A program made the position numbers and the translations under genes. The notes beneath the pieces are model-generated. The model was not told where the DNA came from. It searched no databases and was given only the letters and a program-made list of their open reading frames with translations. Below are positions 54,896 to 62,954 of a stretch of DNA of 64,000 nucleotides, in pieces. How positions within the stretch are numbered: position 1 is the first letter of the stretch; every line of letters starts with the position of its first letter. The DNA is from Lysinibacillus sp. B2A1. Its GTDB lineage: Bacteria; Bacillota; Bacilli; Bacillales_A; Planococcaceae. The stretch is taken from assembly GCA_002973635.1 (NCBI GenBank), contig CP027224.1, positions 568,501-632,500 on the forward strand, read 5' to 3'.

Positions 54896-54948
54896 AAATA
54901 AAGGGGTTGAAATTCTCTAAAAACCACAGGCGACAAAAAGCGACCAAA

Positions 54949-55166
54949 TTACAAAATCTTATTAAATAAATCGATTGCAGCTTTTTTATCTTCTTTAGTC
55001 AAATGGCTATATATGTTCGTAGTTAACCCAACATCACTATGCCCTAATTGTTCTTGCATAATTTTAAAATTGGCATCGTTGCTTAATAAGTAAGATGCAC
55101 AAGAGTGTCTCAAAAGCATGGAAATTTATCTTTGGTAGTTCAGGTTTTTTCGAATGGCGCCTCCAG
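54949..55166 (-). pseudogene. C-terminal remnant of a phage tyrosine integrase
   Basis: On the minus strand RRHSKKPELPKINFH and, after a frameshift at about 55119, LRHSCASYLLSNDANFK, MQEQLGHSDVGLTTNIYSHL and a stop encode the last 65 or so residues of a tyrosine recombinase, including the active-site Arg-His-x-x segment, the second His/Gly (LGHS) and the nucleophile Tyr (IYSHL). The rest of the gene is gone. It lies next to the attL-like repeat, the usual position of int. Confidence 0.85.
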
Positions 55167-55173
55167 GTATTGC

Positions 55174-55416
55174 TTATTTAGGACTTGCTATAAATTTTAT
55201 TTCTGATGTTTTTGTATCATATCTTTTCCAACCGATTTCAGGTTTCAATAGTTGACTTCCTAGAATTGCACTATTTTCAGGCGTATTATCTAAATTAGTT
55301 ACCCCTTCTTCATAATCTATAGCTTCGGCAGCTGAAGCACTTTCAATATTAAAACTTACTAGTGTTAGCATAATTAATGCTAAATAAATAAAACCATTTT
55401 AAAAAAACTTAATCAC
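55174..55416 (-). pseudogene. secreted peptide gene with a stop at codon 6
   Basis: GGAGG is followed 8 bases later by GTG at 55416 and the frame reads M-I-K-F-F-stop, then NGFIYLALIMLTLVSFNIES-ASA and a 52-residue mature part ending FIASPK. Without the TAA codon this is a textbook signal peptide. Either a single substitution has killed the gene or translation restarts at ATG 55371, giving a shortened signal. No family recognised. Confidence 0.6.
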
Positions 55417-55569
55417 TTATGTATCCTCCTTAAAATTGTCTAAGGTTATTTCTTTTAATAACCTACAATTACAACTTTAACCATAAAAATCGTCTTATTC
55501 TAATAAAAAAAGCCACTCATTTTGAGTGCTAAATTCCTTATATTTGTACATGAAAAAACAGACAACCAT

Positions 55570-55746
55570 TTAGTTATCTGTTTCCTCATCTATACGCTGC
55601 AGTAAATCACCTAAATTCTTTACATCCAGAGCAACCATAATTTTCCCAAGTGCATCCTTTGGATACATCTTCATTTTATTGTTAGCAATTTCACTAATCA
55701 AACGTATTGTAAGTCCTGTTTGTTCGGCTAAATCCTTCTGACTCAT
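55570..55746 (-). CDS. short Xre-type HTH protein, possibly N-terminally truncated
   Basis: 58 residues: MSQKDLAEQTGLTIRLISEI then a Cro/CI-like remainder ending QRIDEETDN. The frame is open upstream (YYSRLIYRR before the Met), which matches the missing first helix of small YozG-like regulators, but there is no start codon there. AGGAGG directly abuts the ATG, a poor spacing. It may be a truncated island regulator. It begins 12 bases after the lipoprotein gene stop. Confidence 0.55.
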   Translation of the reverse strand: MSQKDLAEQTGLTIRLISEIANNKMKMYPKDALGKIMVALDVKNLGDLLQRIDEETDN

Positions 55747-55757
55747 CCTCCTGTAAA

Positions 55758-56459
55758 TTAATCTTGAATAGTAGTTAAAATTCCATCTTCAAAATATAGA
55801 TATTTATAATCATAATAAACCCATTGCTCACTTACACCATATGTAGTAGTTGTTCTGTTAATTTCTATAGGTTTACCCCATCCGTCTACCAAAACTTCTT
55901 CTTTTGTCATCCCAATGTAAACTGCTTTAGGATTCATAGTTCTCTCATTAATTTTAAATTCAAGTTCGCTTTTTTTATATTCAAGTTTCCTTTTTTCATT
56001 TTCTGCTTCGTATATAGCTTCATTTTCTTCTGATTTTTTAATCCACTTTTCCTCTTTCTCTTTTGCAACAATTTTTAATTCATTAACTTTTTCTTTAATC
56101 TCATCTGGTATATATTTTATCTCTTCAAGTCTTTTAAGTACGTATTCATATTTTCCTAAAGTCGCACTTGTGTATACTCTCGGTAGGTTTTCATCTACAC
56201 CATTGAATTTATCAAATGCTAATGCAAGATTATTATAATCTTGTTGTATTTCGTTTGCTTTTCCTTCTGTTTTAGTAATTAGAGTATCAAAATTGTCATT
56301 CTTTACTAATTGAATATATTCTTGTTCTTCTGCTGTAATTTCACGACTATATGCTTCTACTATTTCACTATCTGCATTTACCTTATCATTATCTTGTTTT
56401 TCTTCACCACATGCGCCTAAACCTAAAACTAAAGCTGCACTAAATGCTAATTTTTTCAT
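55758..56459 (-). CDS. lipoprotein with a BamE/SmpA-like C-terminal domain
   Basis: 233 residues. The signal peptide ends in lipobox LGAC (about residue 17). A charged helical stretch (about 100-175, with EKVNELKIVAKEKEEKWIKK) leads to a domain with VYIGMTKEEVLVDGWGKP and EQWVYYDYKYLYFEDGIL, the pattern of SmpA/BamE-like proteins that Gram-positives use outside the membrane. Role unknown. Lies inside the island. Confidence 0.72.
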   Translation of the reverse strand: MKKLAFSAALVLGLGACGEEKQDNDKVNADSEIVEAYSREITAEEQEYIQLVKNDNFDTLITKTEGKANEIQQDYNNLALAFDKFNGVDENLPRVYTSATLGKYEYVLKRLEEIKYIPDEIKEKVNELKIVAKEKEEKWIKKSEENEAIYEAENEKRKLEYKKSELEFKINERTMNPKAVYIGMTKEEVLVDGWGKPIEINRTTTTYGVSEQWVYYDYKYLYFEDGILTTIQD

Positions 56460-56461
56460 AA

Positions 56462-57056
56462 TTTATTCCCCCTCTATATTTTCCATTTTAGGAAATCAGA
56501 AGATAAAAGTACATAAAAAAAACAGATAGCTGTGATTAGTTATCTGTCTCACGATCTGTATGGGACTGTTTAGCTTGTCCAATTACTTCCTTAAACGGCT
56601 TTAATCTCCTCAATTGTATAACCAGCTTCCAGTAGTTCTTGGGTTGTTTGTTCTAGTTTGTCCATTTTGAAATTCTCATTTAAATTTTATCTATCTACAC
56701 ATTAATAATATCGAAATTTACTAGAAATATCAAAAGAGCTGTATTGGTAGGAGCGTGTAGTAAGGTTGTAGAACGTTCCAATAGAAAGCCGAATATTCAT
56801 CTTATTATAGAAGAAACTACTAATAAAGAACGTCCAGTATCTTTCTATAATTGGTTAAATGAAAGAGATAGTCTCTCACAATCAATAAGTAACAGACAAT
56901 GTAATTTAGCGAATTGGGTAGAATGGTAGATGGGGGGAAATAATGTTATGGAAAAACACTATACTTTTGTAGGGTTTTTAACATCCGTTGATAGAATATT
57001 AAGTTACTGGTATATAATACTAAGAAATTATGTTTTTATAACTGAGTAGGAGGAGA
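56462..57056. other. gene-poor part of the island with a frameshifted HTH-like remnant
   Basis: A terminator-like hairpin, ACAGATAGC with its near-complement TTATCTGT, lies at about 56512-56548. On the minus strand 56665-56536 encodes MDKLEQTTQELLEAGYTIEE and, one base out of frame, KPFKEVIGQAKQSHTDRETD and a stop, so a small gene has been frameshifted. Its tail resembles that of the HTH gene at 55570. From 56670 to 57056 there is one 61-codon frame from a TTG at 56744 with no similarity or ribosome site. Confidence 0.4.
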
Positions 57057-57827
57057 ATGATGAAAAAATTATTTATTGTGTTACTAGCAGCATTCGTATT
57101 TGCAGTAGTAAATCCAACAAAATCAGAAGCGAAAGTGATGTATGATGGAGCAGAAGTTGTAAAAGGGCAAACAGGGAAAATGACCTTTAAAAAAGACATT
57201 AAGGTATACAAGAAAAATTCAGATGGTACGTTTGATTCGTTAGTGGTTAAGCAAAATAACTTCTTTAGAACGTATGATATTGAAAAATATGATGGCAAAA
57301 TATTTTACCAGATGGGGCAATATCGCGTACAAGCAACGGATTTGGTAGTTTTCAAAGAAGTACCAGTAAAAATTCGTTCATCTTTCTATAACAATCCAAC
57401 TTATATTTATATTAATCGTGACCAAATTGGACACTTTATGAGTTACGGAAAATATTTTAATAAAGATGAAAAGCTCAATGGACAAGCGGCCAAGATTTCT
57501 TTCTCAAATGACGAACAATTCCTTTCTTATTGTTTCATGGATGCAGATGGAGAAATATGTATGGGATATCAAGGGACAGATATTAAAATAGCAGAAACGA
57601 TAAAAAGAAAAGAAGGCGTGCGTTATGAGTTAACAGCGGATACGCGAGCGCAACTTAGTCCAATAGAGGGATACGTTCGAGCTGATGATAACAGAATGTA
57701 TTTAAAGGGAAGCGTTTTTTCATCGCTAGGTATTGAAATTAATGGTTATCTATATGTAAGGAATGAATCGGATTCGTTAGTTAGCTATTTTCCAATAAAA
57801 TTATTAAAGTCAGTTGGAGATAAGTGA
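57057..57827 (+). CDS. secreted protein of unknown function
   Basis: 256 residues with a clear signal peptide (MMKKLFIVLLAAFVFAVV, cleavage near SEA-K at about 25) and no lipobox. The mature part is rich in beta-strand-like segments (GKMTFKKDIKVYKKNSDGTF, YGKYFNKDEKLNG) and contains two cysteines (SYCFMDADGEICMGY) that may form a disulfide. I do not recognise the family. AGTAGGAGGAGA gives a strong start. Followed by a terminator; inside the att-like repeats. Confidence 0.7.
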   Translation: MMKKLFIVLLAAFVFAVVNPTKSEAKVMYDGAEVVKGQTGKMTFKKDIKVYKKNSDGTFDSLVVKQNNFFRTYDIEKYDGKIFYQMGQYRVQATDLVVFKEVPVKIRSSFYNNPTYIYINRDQIGHFMSYGKYFNKDEKLNGQAAKISFSNDEQFLSYCFMDADGEICMGYQGTDIKIAETIKRKEGVRYELTADTRAQLSPIEGYVRADDNRMYLKGSVFSSLGIEINGYLYVRNESDSLVSYFPIKLLKSVGDK

Positions 57828-57843
57828 TATATTATGAATTATA

Positions 57844-57882
57844 TATAGCCCTCTTATTTAATTGATAAGGGGGCTATTTTTT
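57844..57882 (+). terminator. terminator of the secreted protein gene
   Basis: Stem ATAGCCCTCTTAT with ATAAGGGGGCTAT followed by six T residues. Confidence 0.88.
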
Positions 57883-57935
57883 ATGGCTAATTGGCATGTG
57901 GATAGGATGTTTGTCGATGTCTTAGGTTTAGATGA

Positions 57936-57964
57936 AAAGACCACTCCGTGATGGGTGGTCTTAA
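57936..57964. terminator. second hairpin downstream
   Basis: Perfect stem AAGACCAC/GTGGTCTT with a 9-nt loop; the T-run is better on the minus strand. Confidence 0.55.
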
Positions 57965-58140
57965 AGTTTGTTTCAATAGAAAAATAGGCGACTTTGGGCG
58001 ACCAAAAAGCGACCAAACGATTAAATATATACAGATTTATTTGGTTTTAGATGTAGCCCATTGGAAAGTCAATAGACTAGAATGGGCTACAATAAACACT
58101 TTGGGAAGCATCAAAACTTAATGTACTTGTGATTTGAAAG

Positions 58141-58176
58141 CTATTACTTTTTTTACTAATTGTCTAGACCCTTTAT
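58141..58176. repeat. right copy of the 36-bp direct repeat (attR-like)
   Basis: Identical to 54860-54895. Just before it (about 57985-58015) the sequence GGCGACCAAAAAGCGACCAAA resembles the end of the integrase remnant at the other side, suggesting more than one integration event. From here to 58308 no gene is seen. Confidence 0.75.
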
Positions 58177-58308
58177 TTGCAAAAACTTTGGAAAGTTCTA
58201 AAAACTTCAGGTGGCATTTAATTCAATTGTAGCTATTTCTAATGCCGTTTTTAATAAGGAGGAGCAATCGGGGAATCAAAATGACGAGTAAGACCAAGAT
58301 AGCTTGTC

Positions 58309-58498
58309 TTAGTCCTTTTTCTGTTTTATAAGATCAATTTGTGTAAATAAAAATTTTAAGCCAATAAAAAATATAAATAAACCAGAACCTTTTAATACTA
58401 TATTTTTTAGTTAACTCATCTTGAACAGTTATATTCATTAATAGACTACCGAATAAAAGTATAATAATTGCAAAGAATGCTTTTAATGCAACTTTCAT
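58309..58498 (-). pseudogene. small membrane protein gene with a frameshift
   Basis: GAGGAGGTAC precedes ATG 58498 and the frame encodes a hydrophobic helix (ALKAFFAIIILLFGSLLMNI) then VQDELTKKYS. At about 58400 the better frame shifts: VLKGSGLFIFFIGLKFLFTQ then IDLIKQKKD and a stop at 58309 form a second hydrophobic helix and charged tail. In the first frame the protein continues to 58334 with an odd aromatic tail. A one-base indel in an A-rich run is the likely cause. Confidence 0.6.
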
Positions 58499-58552
58499 GT
58501 ACCTCCTCATAAAAAAAGCCACTTTTTATAAGTGACTTAGAAAAATATTGAT

Positions 58553-58801
58553 TCAAGATAGTCTTCTTGTAGAATTATTGACTGTACTTTTTCTAACTAA
58601 ATAAAAATAAATAAGTAGTATTAGTTGGAATAGTACAACGATTAGAAAGGCTACACCTAAAATAATGAAGGATATCATTTTGATTTCAGAAGTTTGGACT
58701 ACCCCTGCAAAATCAACTTTTCTGACTCCAATAAATATGGCTACAGTAGCAAAGATAACTAGCCACACAAAATTTATAGCCCACCATATTTTCATTTTCA
58801 T
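58553..58801 (-). CDS. two-helix membrane protein (DUF3923-like)
   Basis: 82 residues: helix one at about 5-26 (WWAINFVWLVIFATVAIFIG), a linker RKVDFAGVVQTSEIK, helix two at about 43-70, then a basic tail. The pattern resembles DUF3923 proteins of Firmicutes, function unknown. GAGGAGG lies 7-8 bases before the ATG. Neighbour of another small membrane gene. Confidence 0.68.
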   Translation of the reverse strand: MKMKIWWAINFVWLVIFATVAIFIGVRKVDFAGVVQTSEIKMISFIILGVAFLIVVLFQLILLIYFYLVRKSTVNNSTRRLS

Positions 58802-59037
58802 AATAAACCTCCTCTTTCTATGCTTAATTGTTGGGTAACAGGAAGTTGATCTAGAACCTCAATGTTGTAATACATAAATTTTCCTTTAATGGTTTAATTG
58901 TAATGCTATACATTTTAATTGGCAACAAACTTTAGGCGGTGCTATTTCTCAGCCCTAAGACCGACTACCTGGAAAATAATATAAAATATTCCTTGATGTT
59001 TATATGATATAAAATGATCCTGAAAGGTGATAGAAAT

Positions 59038-59496
59038 ATGGATATGAATAGTATTGTGGATATATTGCTTAGAACACACATAGCAGTTGAAGAGGAAATT
59101 CAAGGATGTAGTGAAGACGAAATTAAAGAACTAGAAAAGGAAATTGGACACAGTTTGCCTACTCTGTATCGCAATTTTTTGTTAAATGTGGGGCATCATG
59201 CAGGTTTGCTATTTCAGGGTACAGATATTTTCTTTGGAAGTATAAAAGAATTAACGCAAGAAGCGAACGAGTTACTAGAAGAAAACTATAAATCTTTCAA
59301 TTTACCAGAGGATGCTTTTGTATTTTCTATGCATCAAGGCTATGGATTTAACTATTTTAGATTTAGTGAGGGTAAAAATCCTCCTGTATATCAATATATA
59401 GAAGGGGAGGGAGATTCCAAGTTAGCTTGGAAAAGTTTCAGCAGTTTTCTTTTAGATGAAATAAATGCGACTTTCGAATTTATCAAAGTTCTGTGA
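59038..59496 (+). CDS. SMI1/KNR4 (SUKH) family protein
   Basis: 152 residues of the SUKH superfamily. The core EIKELEKEIGHSLPTLYRNF (about 25-44), FLLNVGHHAGLLFQGTDIFF and the C-terminal WKSFSSFLLDEI are diagnostic. Bacterial members often serve as immunity proteins against polymorphic or contact-dependent toxins; no toxin gene is adjacent, so this is an orphan. ATG at 59038 with AAAGGTGATAG upstream. Confidence 0.82.
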   Translation: MDMNSIVDILLRTHIAVEEEIQGCSEDEIKELEKEIGHSLPTLYRNFLLNVGHHAGLLFQGTDIFFGSIKELTQEANELLEENYKSFNLPEDAFVFSMHQGYGFNYFRFSEGKNPPVYQYIEGEGDSKLAWKSFSSFLLDEINATFEFIKVL

Positions 59497-59613
59497 TAAT
59501 TCTAACAACTGGATAAATATAAATTAGTCTAGATTTAAATGTTGTATAATGAAATGTGTTAAAGCGTATTTGTATTTGAAAGTTATTATTTATGGTCAAG
59601 AGGAGGAATAGTA

Positions 59614-60408
59614 ATGAAAATGGGCTGTATCCAATTGAATGTAGGCTTTGGCAAAGTTGATGAAAATTTTGCTCGAGCTGAGGAGAAGATTCGAGAAGCT
59701 GCAAATCGAGGTGCAGAAATTATTGTACTGCCAGAAATGTGGAATACAGGCTATGCACTTGAGCGTTTACCAGAGCTAGCGGATGAAGATGGGGTGCGTA
59801 CGAAAGCTTTTTTAGCAAGTTTGGCGAAGAAACTTAGTGTACATATTGTGGGCGGCTCTGTTGCAACAAAAAAGGGCGATAAATTTTACAATACAATGTA
59901 TACATTTGATAAAAATGGTCAGCTAGTAGGTGAATATAGCAAGGCACATCTCTTCCGTTTAATGGACGAGCATTTATATTTAGAGGCAGGCGATGAAATG
60001 AATCGCTTTACGCTCGGAGATATAGAGGCAGCAGGAGTAATTTGCTATGATATCCGCTTCCCTGAATGGCTTCGTGCCCACGCTTTAGAGGGAGCAAAGG
60101 TTTTATTTGTGCCAGCACAATGGCCAACACCTCGTATCGACCATTGGAAAACTTTGCTTCAAGCGCGTGCCATCGAGAATCAATGCTTTGTTATTGCGGT
60201 AAACCGTATTTCCAAAAAGGTAGAAAACTTCAATGGCCAGTCTATGATTATTCAGCCATGGGGAGAGGTTCTTTGGGTTGGCGCTGATGATGAAGAAGTG
60301 GCTGTTATTGACGTAGACTTTTCTATTGTTGATGAAGTCCGAGGCAGAATTCCAGTTTATGATGACCGAAGACCTGGATTATATAGTGGCGTAACTGCGA
60401 AAAGCTAA
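59614..60408 (+). CDS. mtnU: nitrilase-superfamily carbon-nitrogen hydrolase (MtnU/omega-amidase-like)
   Basis: 264 residues. The catalytic triad is Glu41 (LPEMWNTGYA), Lys110 (YSKAHLFRL) and Cys144 (GVICYDIRFPE), as in NIT2/omega-amidase and Bacillus MtnU. Omega-amidase removes the 2-oxoglutaramate made when glutamine donates its amino group to the methionine precursor, so it is a metabolic partner of MtnE. Here it is divergent from the mtnE-like gene and separated by the island. AGAGGAGGA precedes the ATG. Confidence 0.82.
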   Translation: MKMGCIQLNVGFGKVDENFARAEEKIREAANRGAEIIVLPEMWNTGYALERLPELADEDGVRTKAFLASLAKKLSVHIVGGSVATKKGDKFYNTMYTFDKNGQLVGEYSKAHLFRLMDEHLYLEAGDEMNRFTLGDIEAAGVICYDIRFPEWLRAHALEGAKVLFVPAQWPTPRIDHWKTLLQARAIENQCFVIAVNRISKKVENFNGQSMIIQPWGEVLWVGADDEEVAVIDVDFSIVDEVRGRIPVYDDRRPGLYSGVTAKS

Positions 60409-60417
60409 TGATTTGGT

Positions 60418-60452
60418 AGCAAGCTCAAGAAGCGGAGCGACTTGAGCTTACT
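60418..60452 (+). other. hairpin after the mtnU-like gene
   Basis: AGCAAGCTCAAG pairs with CTTGAGCTTACT across an 11-nt loop, with no T-run. It leads directly into the 21-bp array. Confidence 0.5.
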
Positions 60453-61133
60453 AGCCCCGAGCGAAAAGACAAGAGCCCCGAGCGAAAAGACAAGAGCCCC
60501 GAGCGAAAAGACAAGAGCCCCGAGCGAAAAGACAAGAGCCCCGAGCGAAAAGACAAGAGCCCCGAGCGAAAAGACAAGAGCCCCGAGCGAAAAGACAAGA
60601 GCCCCGAGCGAAAAGACAAGAGCCCCGAAAAAGCGAAAAGACAAGAGCCCCGAGCGAAAAGACAAGAGCCCGAGCGAAAAGACAAGAGCCCGAGCGAAAA
60701 GACAAGAGCCCCGAGCGAAAAGACAAGAGCCCCGAGCGAAAAGACAAGAGCCCCGAGCGAAAAGACAAGAGCCCCGAGCGAAAAGACAAGAGCCCGAGCG
60801 AAAAGACAAGAGCCCGAGCGAAAAGACAAGAGCCCCGAGCGAAAAGACAAGAGCCCCGAGCGAAAAGACAAGAGCCCCGAGCGAAAAGACAAGAGCCCCG
60901 AGCGAAAAGACAAGAGCCCCGAGCGAAAAGACAAGAGCCCCGAGCGAAAAGACAAGAGCCCCGAGCGAAAAGACAAGAGCCCCGAGCGAAAAGACAAGAG
61001 CCCGAGCGAAAAGACAAGAGCCCCGAGCGAAAAGACAAGAGCCCCGAGCGAAAAGACAAGAGCCCCGAGCGAAAAGGCAAGAGCTCCGAGCGAAAAGACA
61101 AGAGCCCCGAGCGAAAAGGCAGGAGCCCCGGGC
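60453..61133. repeat. 21-bp tandem array, about 32 units
   Basis: The unit GAGCCCCGAGCGAAAAGACA plus A is repeated about 32 times. Most copies are identical; several units are 20 bp (one C lost), one has four or so extra A residues with CGAAAAAGCG, and the last few show single substitutions (GGCAA, GAGCTCC). On the complementary strand each unit contains CGCTCGG, matching the arrays at 8.1 and 42.3 kb. Long open frames on both strands (PSEKTRA- and LLSFRSG-type repeats) are by-products. It fills most of the 772-base gap before pucR. Confidence 0.9.
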
Positions 61134-61180
61134 AAACCCCCAGAACCCACATCCAGATTATACTCTAAAACTAGGGGCAT

Positions 61181-62749
61181 TTAGTTTTTATCCTCAATCA
61201 AAGAATTTGCAAGTAGCATAAATTCAAGTGTAATTCGATTATGGCCCTTCATAAAATTTTCACCTAACAGACTCTCTAGTTTTTTTAAGCGATGATAGAG
61301 TGTCTGCCGTACAATAAACAATTGATTGGCTGTCTGCTGCTTGGAGCCATTCGTTTGTAAATAGACCTGCAACGTTTCTAGTAACTTACTATTATATTTT
61401 TGATCGTATTCAATAACAGGCTGTAAATAATCTTGAATCACTTCCTGTAAATTCACCTGCATCTGGAGCTTGTAGATAAGGTGATATAAATGTAAATCAT
61501 CATAAAAATAAGAAGTTGTTTGCACTTTACTGCAAATATATAATGTCTCAAGTGCGGTTTGATAGCTTTTGGGAATTTCTACAACATCCGAAACTACTTT
61601 TCCAATGGCTACTTGATAACCTTGAGATATTTGTTTTTTGTAAAACTCTGCCCTCTGAAGTGAAGAGCATAATGAATTCAAGAATTCACGACTTGATTTA
61701 CTATCTTTGGTATGAAGAAGAATAAAAACAATATAGCTCTTTCTCTCGAATAAAAAGGGAATAAATCCATGTTGTTCAAAGAGATTTCGGTAATATAACT
61801 TACTATAGACAATATCCTCTTGCACTTTAGGAAATGTATTTGGGGATGCTAAAATAAAGACAGCACCACTAGATATTTTGTAGTTAGAATGATGAGTGAC
61901 AATAAATTTGTATATTTCCTCTTTCGATAATTTTTGATCTATCCAATCCACTAGAATAGTGGCATCCTCCATATTCTTTTTTTCCTCTATATAAAACTCT
62001 CGCATTAGAAGCTGTGCTAACGCTGTAGCTGTACGATCTAAAATGAGTAGTTCGAATTCTGAAAATTGACCATCAGCCCTATACAGAGTCAAATCAGCAT
62101 AGTGCTGATCAAAAATAAAGATAGGCTCATGTTTAAATTCGGGTGCTATTTCCTTCATTGCTAGTAATTGCTGACGTTTTTTAGGCACTGCGTTTGGGAA
62201 AAAGATAGGCTCTCTGCTGTTAATAGAAAATACAATTTGTGTTTTTAACTCATTATACATATTTTTCAAAATGTCCTCTGTGGTTTGTCCTAGTAGGGCA
62301 TTTTTATTTAATGTTTGAGAGTAGGTTTCCAACGTGGAAATCATTAAATATTGTTGGTTTAATATTTGGCTATGTAAATCCTGGGTAATGCGAACGAAGG
62401 GAACAGTTTCATGAAATACAATAATAGGGAAGCTATAACGGTTGGCAAGGGACACAATTACTTCTGGGATGGTTTGTAGATAATCACCATACTCAATACA
62501 TAATGCAGCACAATTTTTGTGAATCAATGACTCTACAAAAAAGATAAAATCCTCTATGCTATGTTGCAGGCTTATGCCTGTTGTCAAGACCAATTCATCA
62601 CCAGCTAAAAAATTATCTATTTGAACAATTTCGATGACATGCGCCCATTTGACAATTCGTAATAACCCATCCTCTCCAGCCACTACCTCGGCACTTTTAA
62701 AATTCTTATTCTCTAATACATCCTTCACCTTTAATTTAAATTGATTCAT
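61181..62749 (-). CDS. PucR family transcriptional regulator
   Basis: 522 residues. An N-terminal PucR ligand domain (KVKDVLENKNFKSAEVVAGE, LVLTTGISLQH) is followed by a central GGDEF-like CdaR region and a C-terminal PucR helix-turn-helix (TNGSKQQTANQLFIVRQTLY, then HRLKKLESLLGENF). B. subtilis PucR controls purine use and related GabR-type members control amino acid catabolism. Start at ATG 62749, AAAGGAGG upstream. It is divergent from an amino acid permease gene, its probable target. Confidence 0.87.
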   Translation of the reverse strand: MNQFKLKVKDVLENKNFKSAEVVAGEDGLLRIVKWAHVIEIVQIDNFLAGDELVLTTGISLQHSIEDFIFFVESLIHKNCAALCIEYGDYLQTIPEVIVSLANRYSFPIIVFHETVPFVRITQDLHSQILNQQYLMISTLETYSQTLNKNALLGQTTEDILKNMYNELKTQIVFSINSREPIFFPNAVPKKRQQLLAMKEIAPEFKHEPIFIFDQHYADLTLYRADGQFSEFELLILDRTATALAQLLMREFYIEEKKNMEDATILVDWIDQKLSKEEIYKFIVTHHSNYKISSGAVFILASPNTFPKVQEDIVYSKLYYRNLFEQHGFIPFLFERKSYIVFILLHTKDSKSSREFLNSLCSSLQRAEFYKKQISQGYQVAIGKVVSDVVEIPKSYQTALETLYICSKVQTTSYFYDDLHLYHLIYKLQMQVNLQEVIQDYLQPVIEYDQKYNSKLLETLQVYLQTNGSKQQTANQLFIVRQTLYHRLKKLESLLGENFMKGHNRITLEFMLLANSLIEDKN

Positions 62750-62797
62750 CAATATCCTCCTTTCATTTTCTCTCACTATTGTGCTGTTTTTGCTTCA

Positions 62798-62852
62798 TTA
62801 AACATAAAAAATATATTTTAAGAATATTTAGTCTATTTTACATTATGTTTAA
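62798..62852. promoter_or_regulatory. inverted repeat between pucR and the permease gene
   Basis: TTAAACATAA (62798-62807) and TTATGTTTAA (62843-62852) are exact inverted copies about 45 bp apart (centre to centre), suitable for two regulator dimers or one looped complex. Candidate PucR binding sites. Confidence 0.5.
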
Positions 62853-62954
62853 AACAAAAGTATAGAATTTTACAGTTTGTCTATTACCTCCAAAGTGTGG
62901 AACATGTAAGATTTTGTTAAGCGATAATCCAATCTAAAAAAAGAGGTGACAGAT

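Noticed and set aside
56744..56929. 61-codon frame from TTG with a CSKVVERSNRKPNIH-type sequence
   Set aside because: No ribosome site, no recognisable family, and it lies among decayed island genes; it could be a remnant but cannot be supported.
59038..59496. Polymorphic toxin-immunity locus based on the SUKH protein
   Set aside because: No toxin, LXG or RHS-type gene is nearby, so the gene is called an orphan.
60453..61133. CRISPR array
   Set aside because: 21-bp contiguous tandem repeat without spacers.
60405..61221. Open frames of 130-260 codons in the 21-bp array (PSEKTRA- and LLSFRSG-type repeats)
   Set aside because: Same reason: the repeat is divisible by three, and single-base losses move the frame without any sign of selection.
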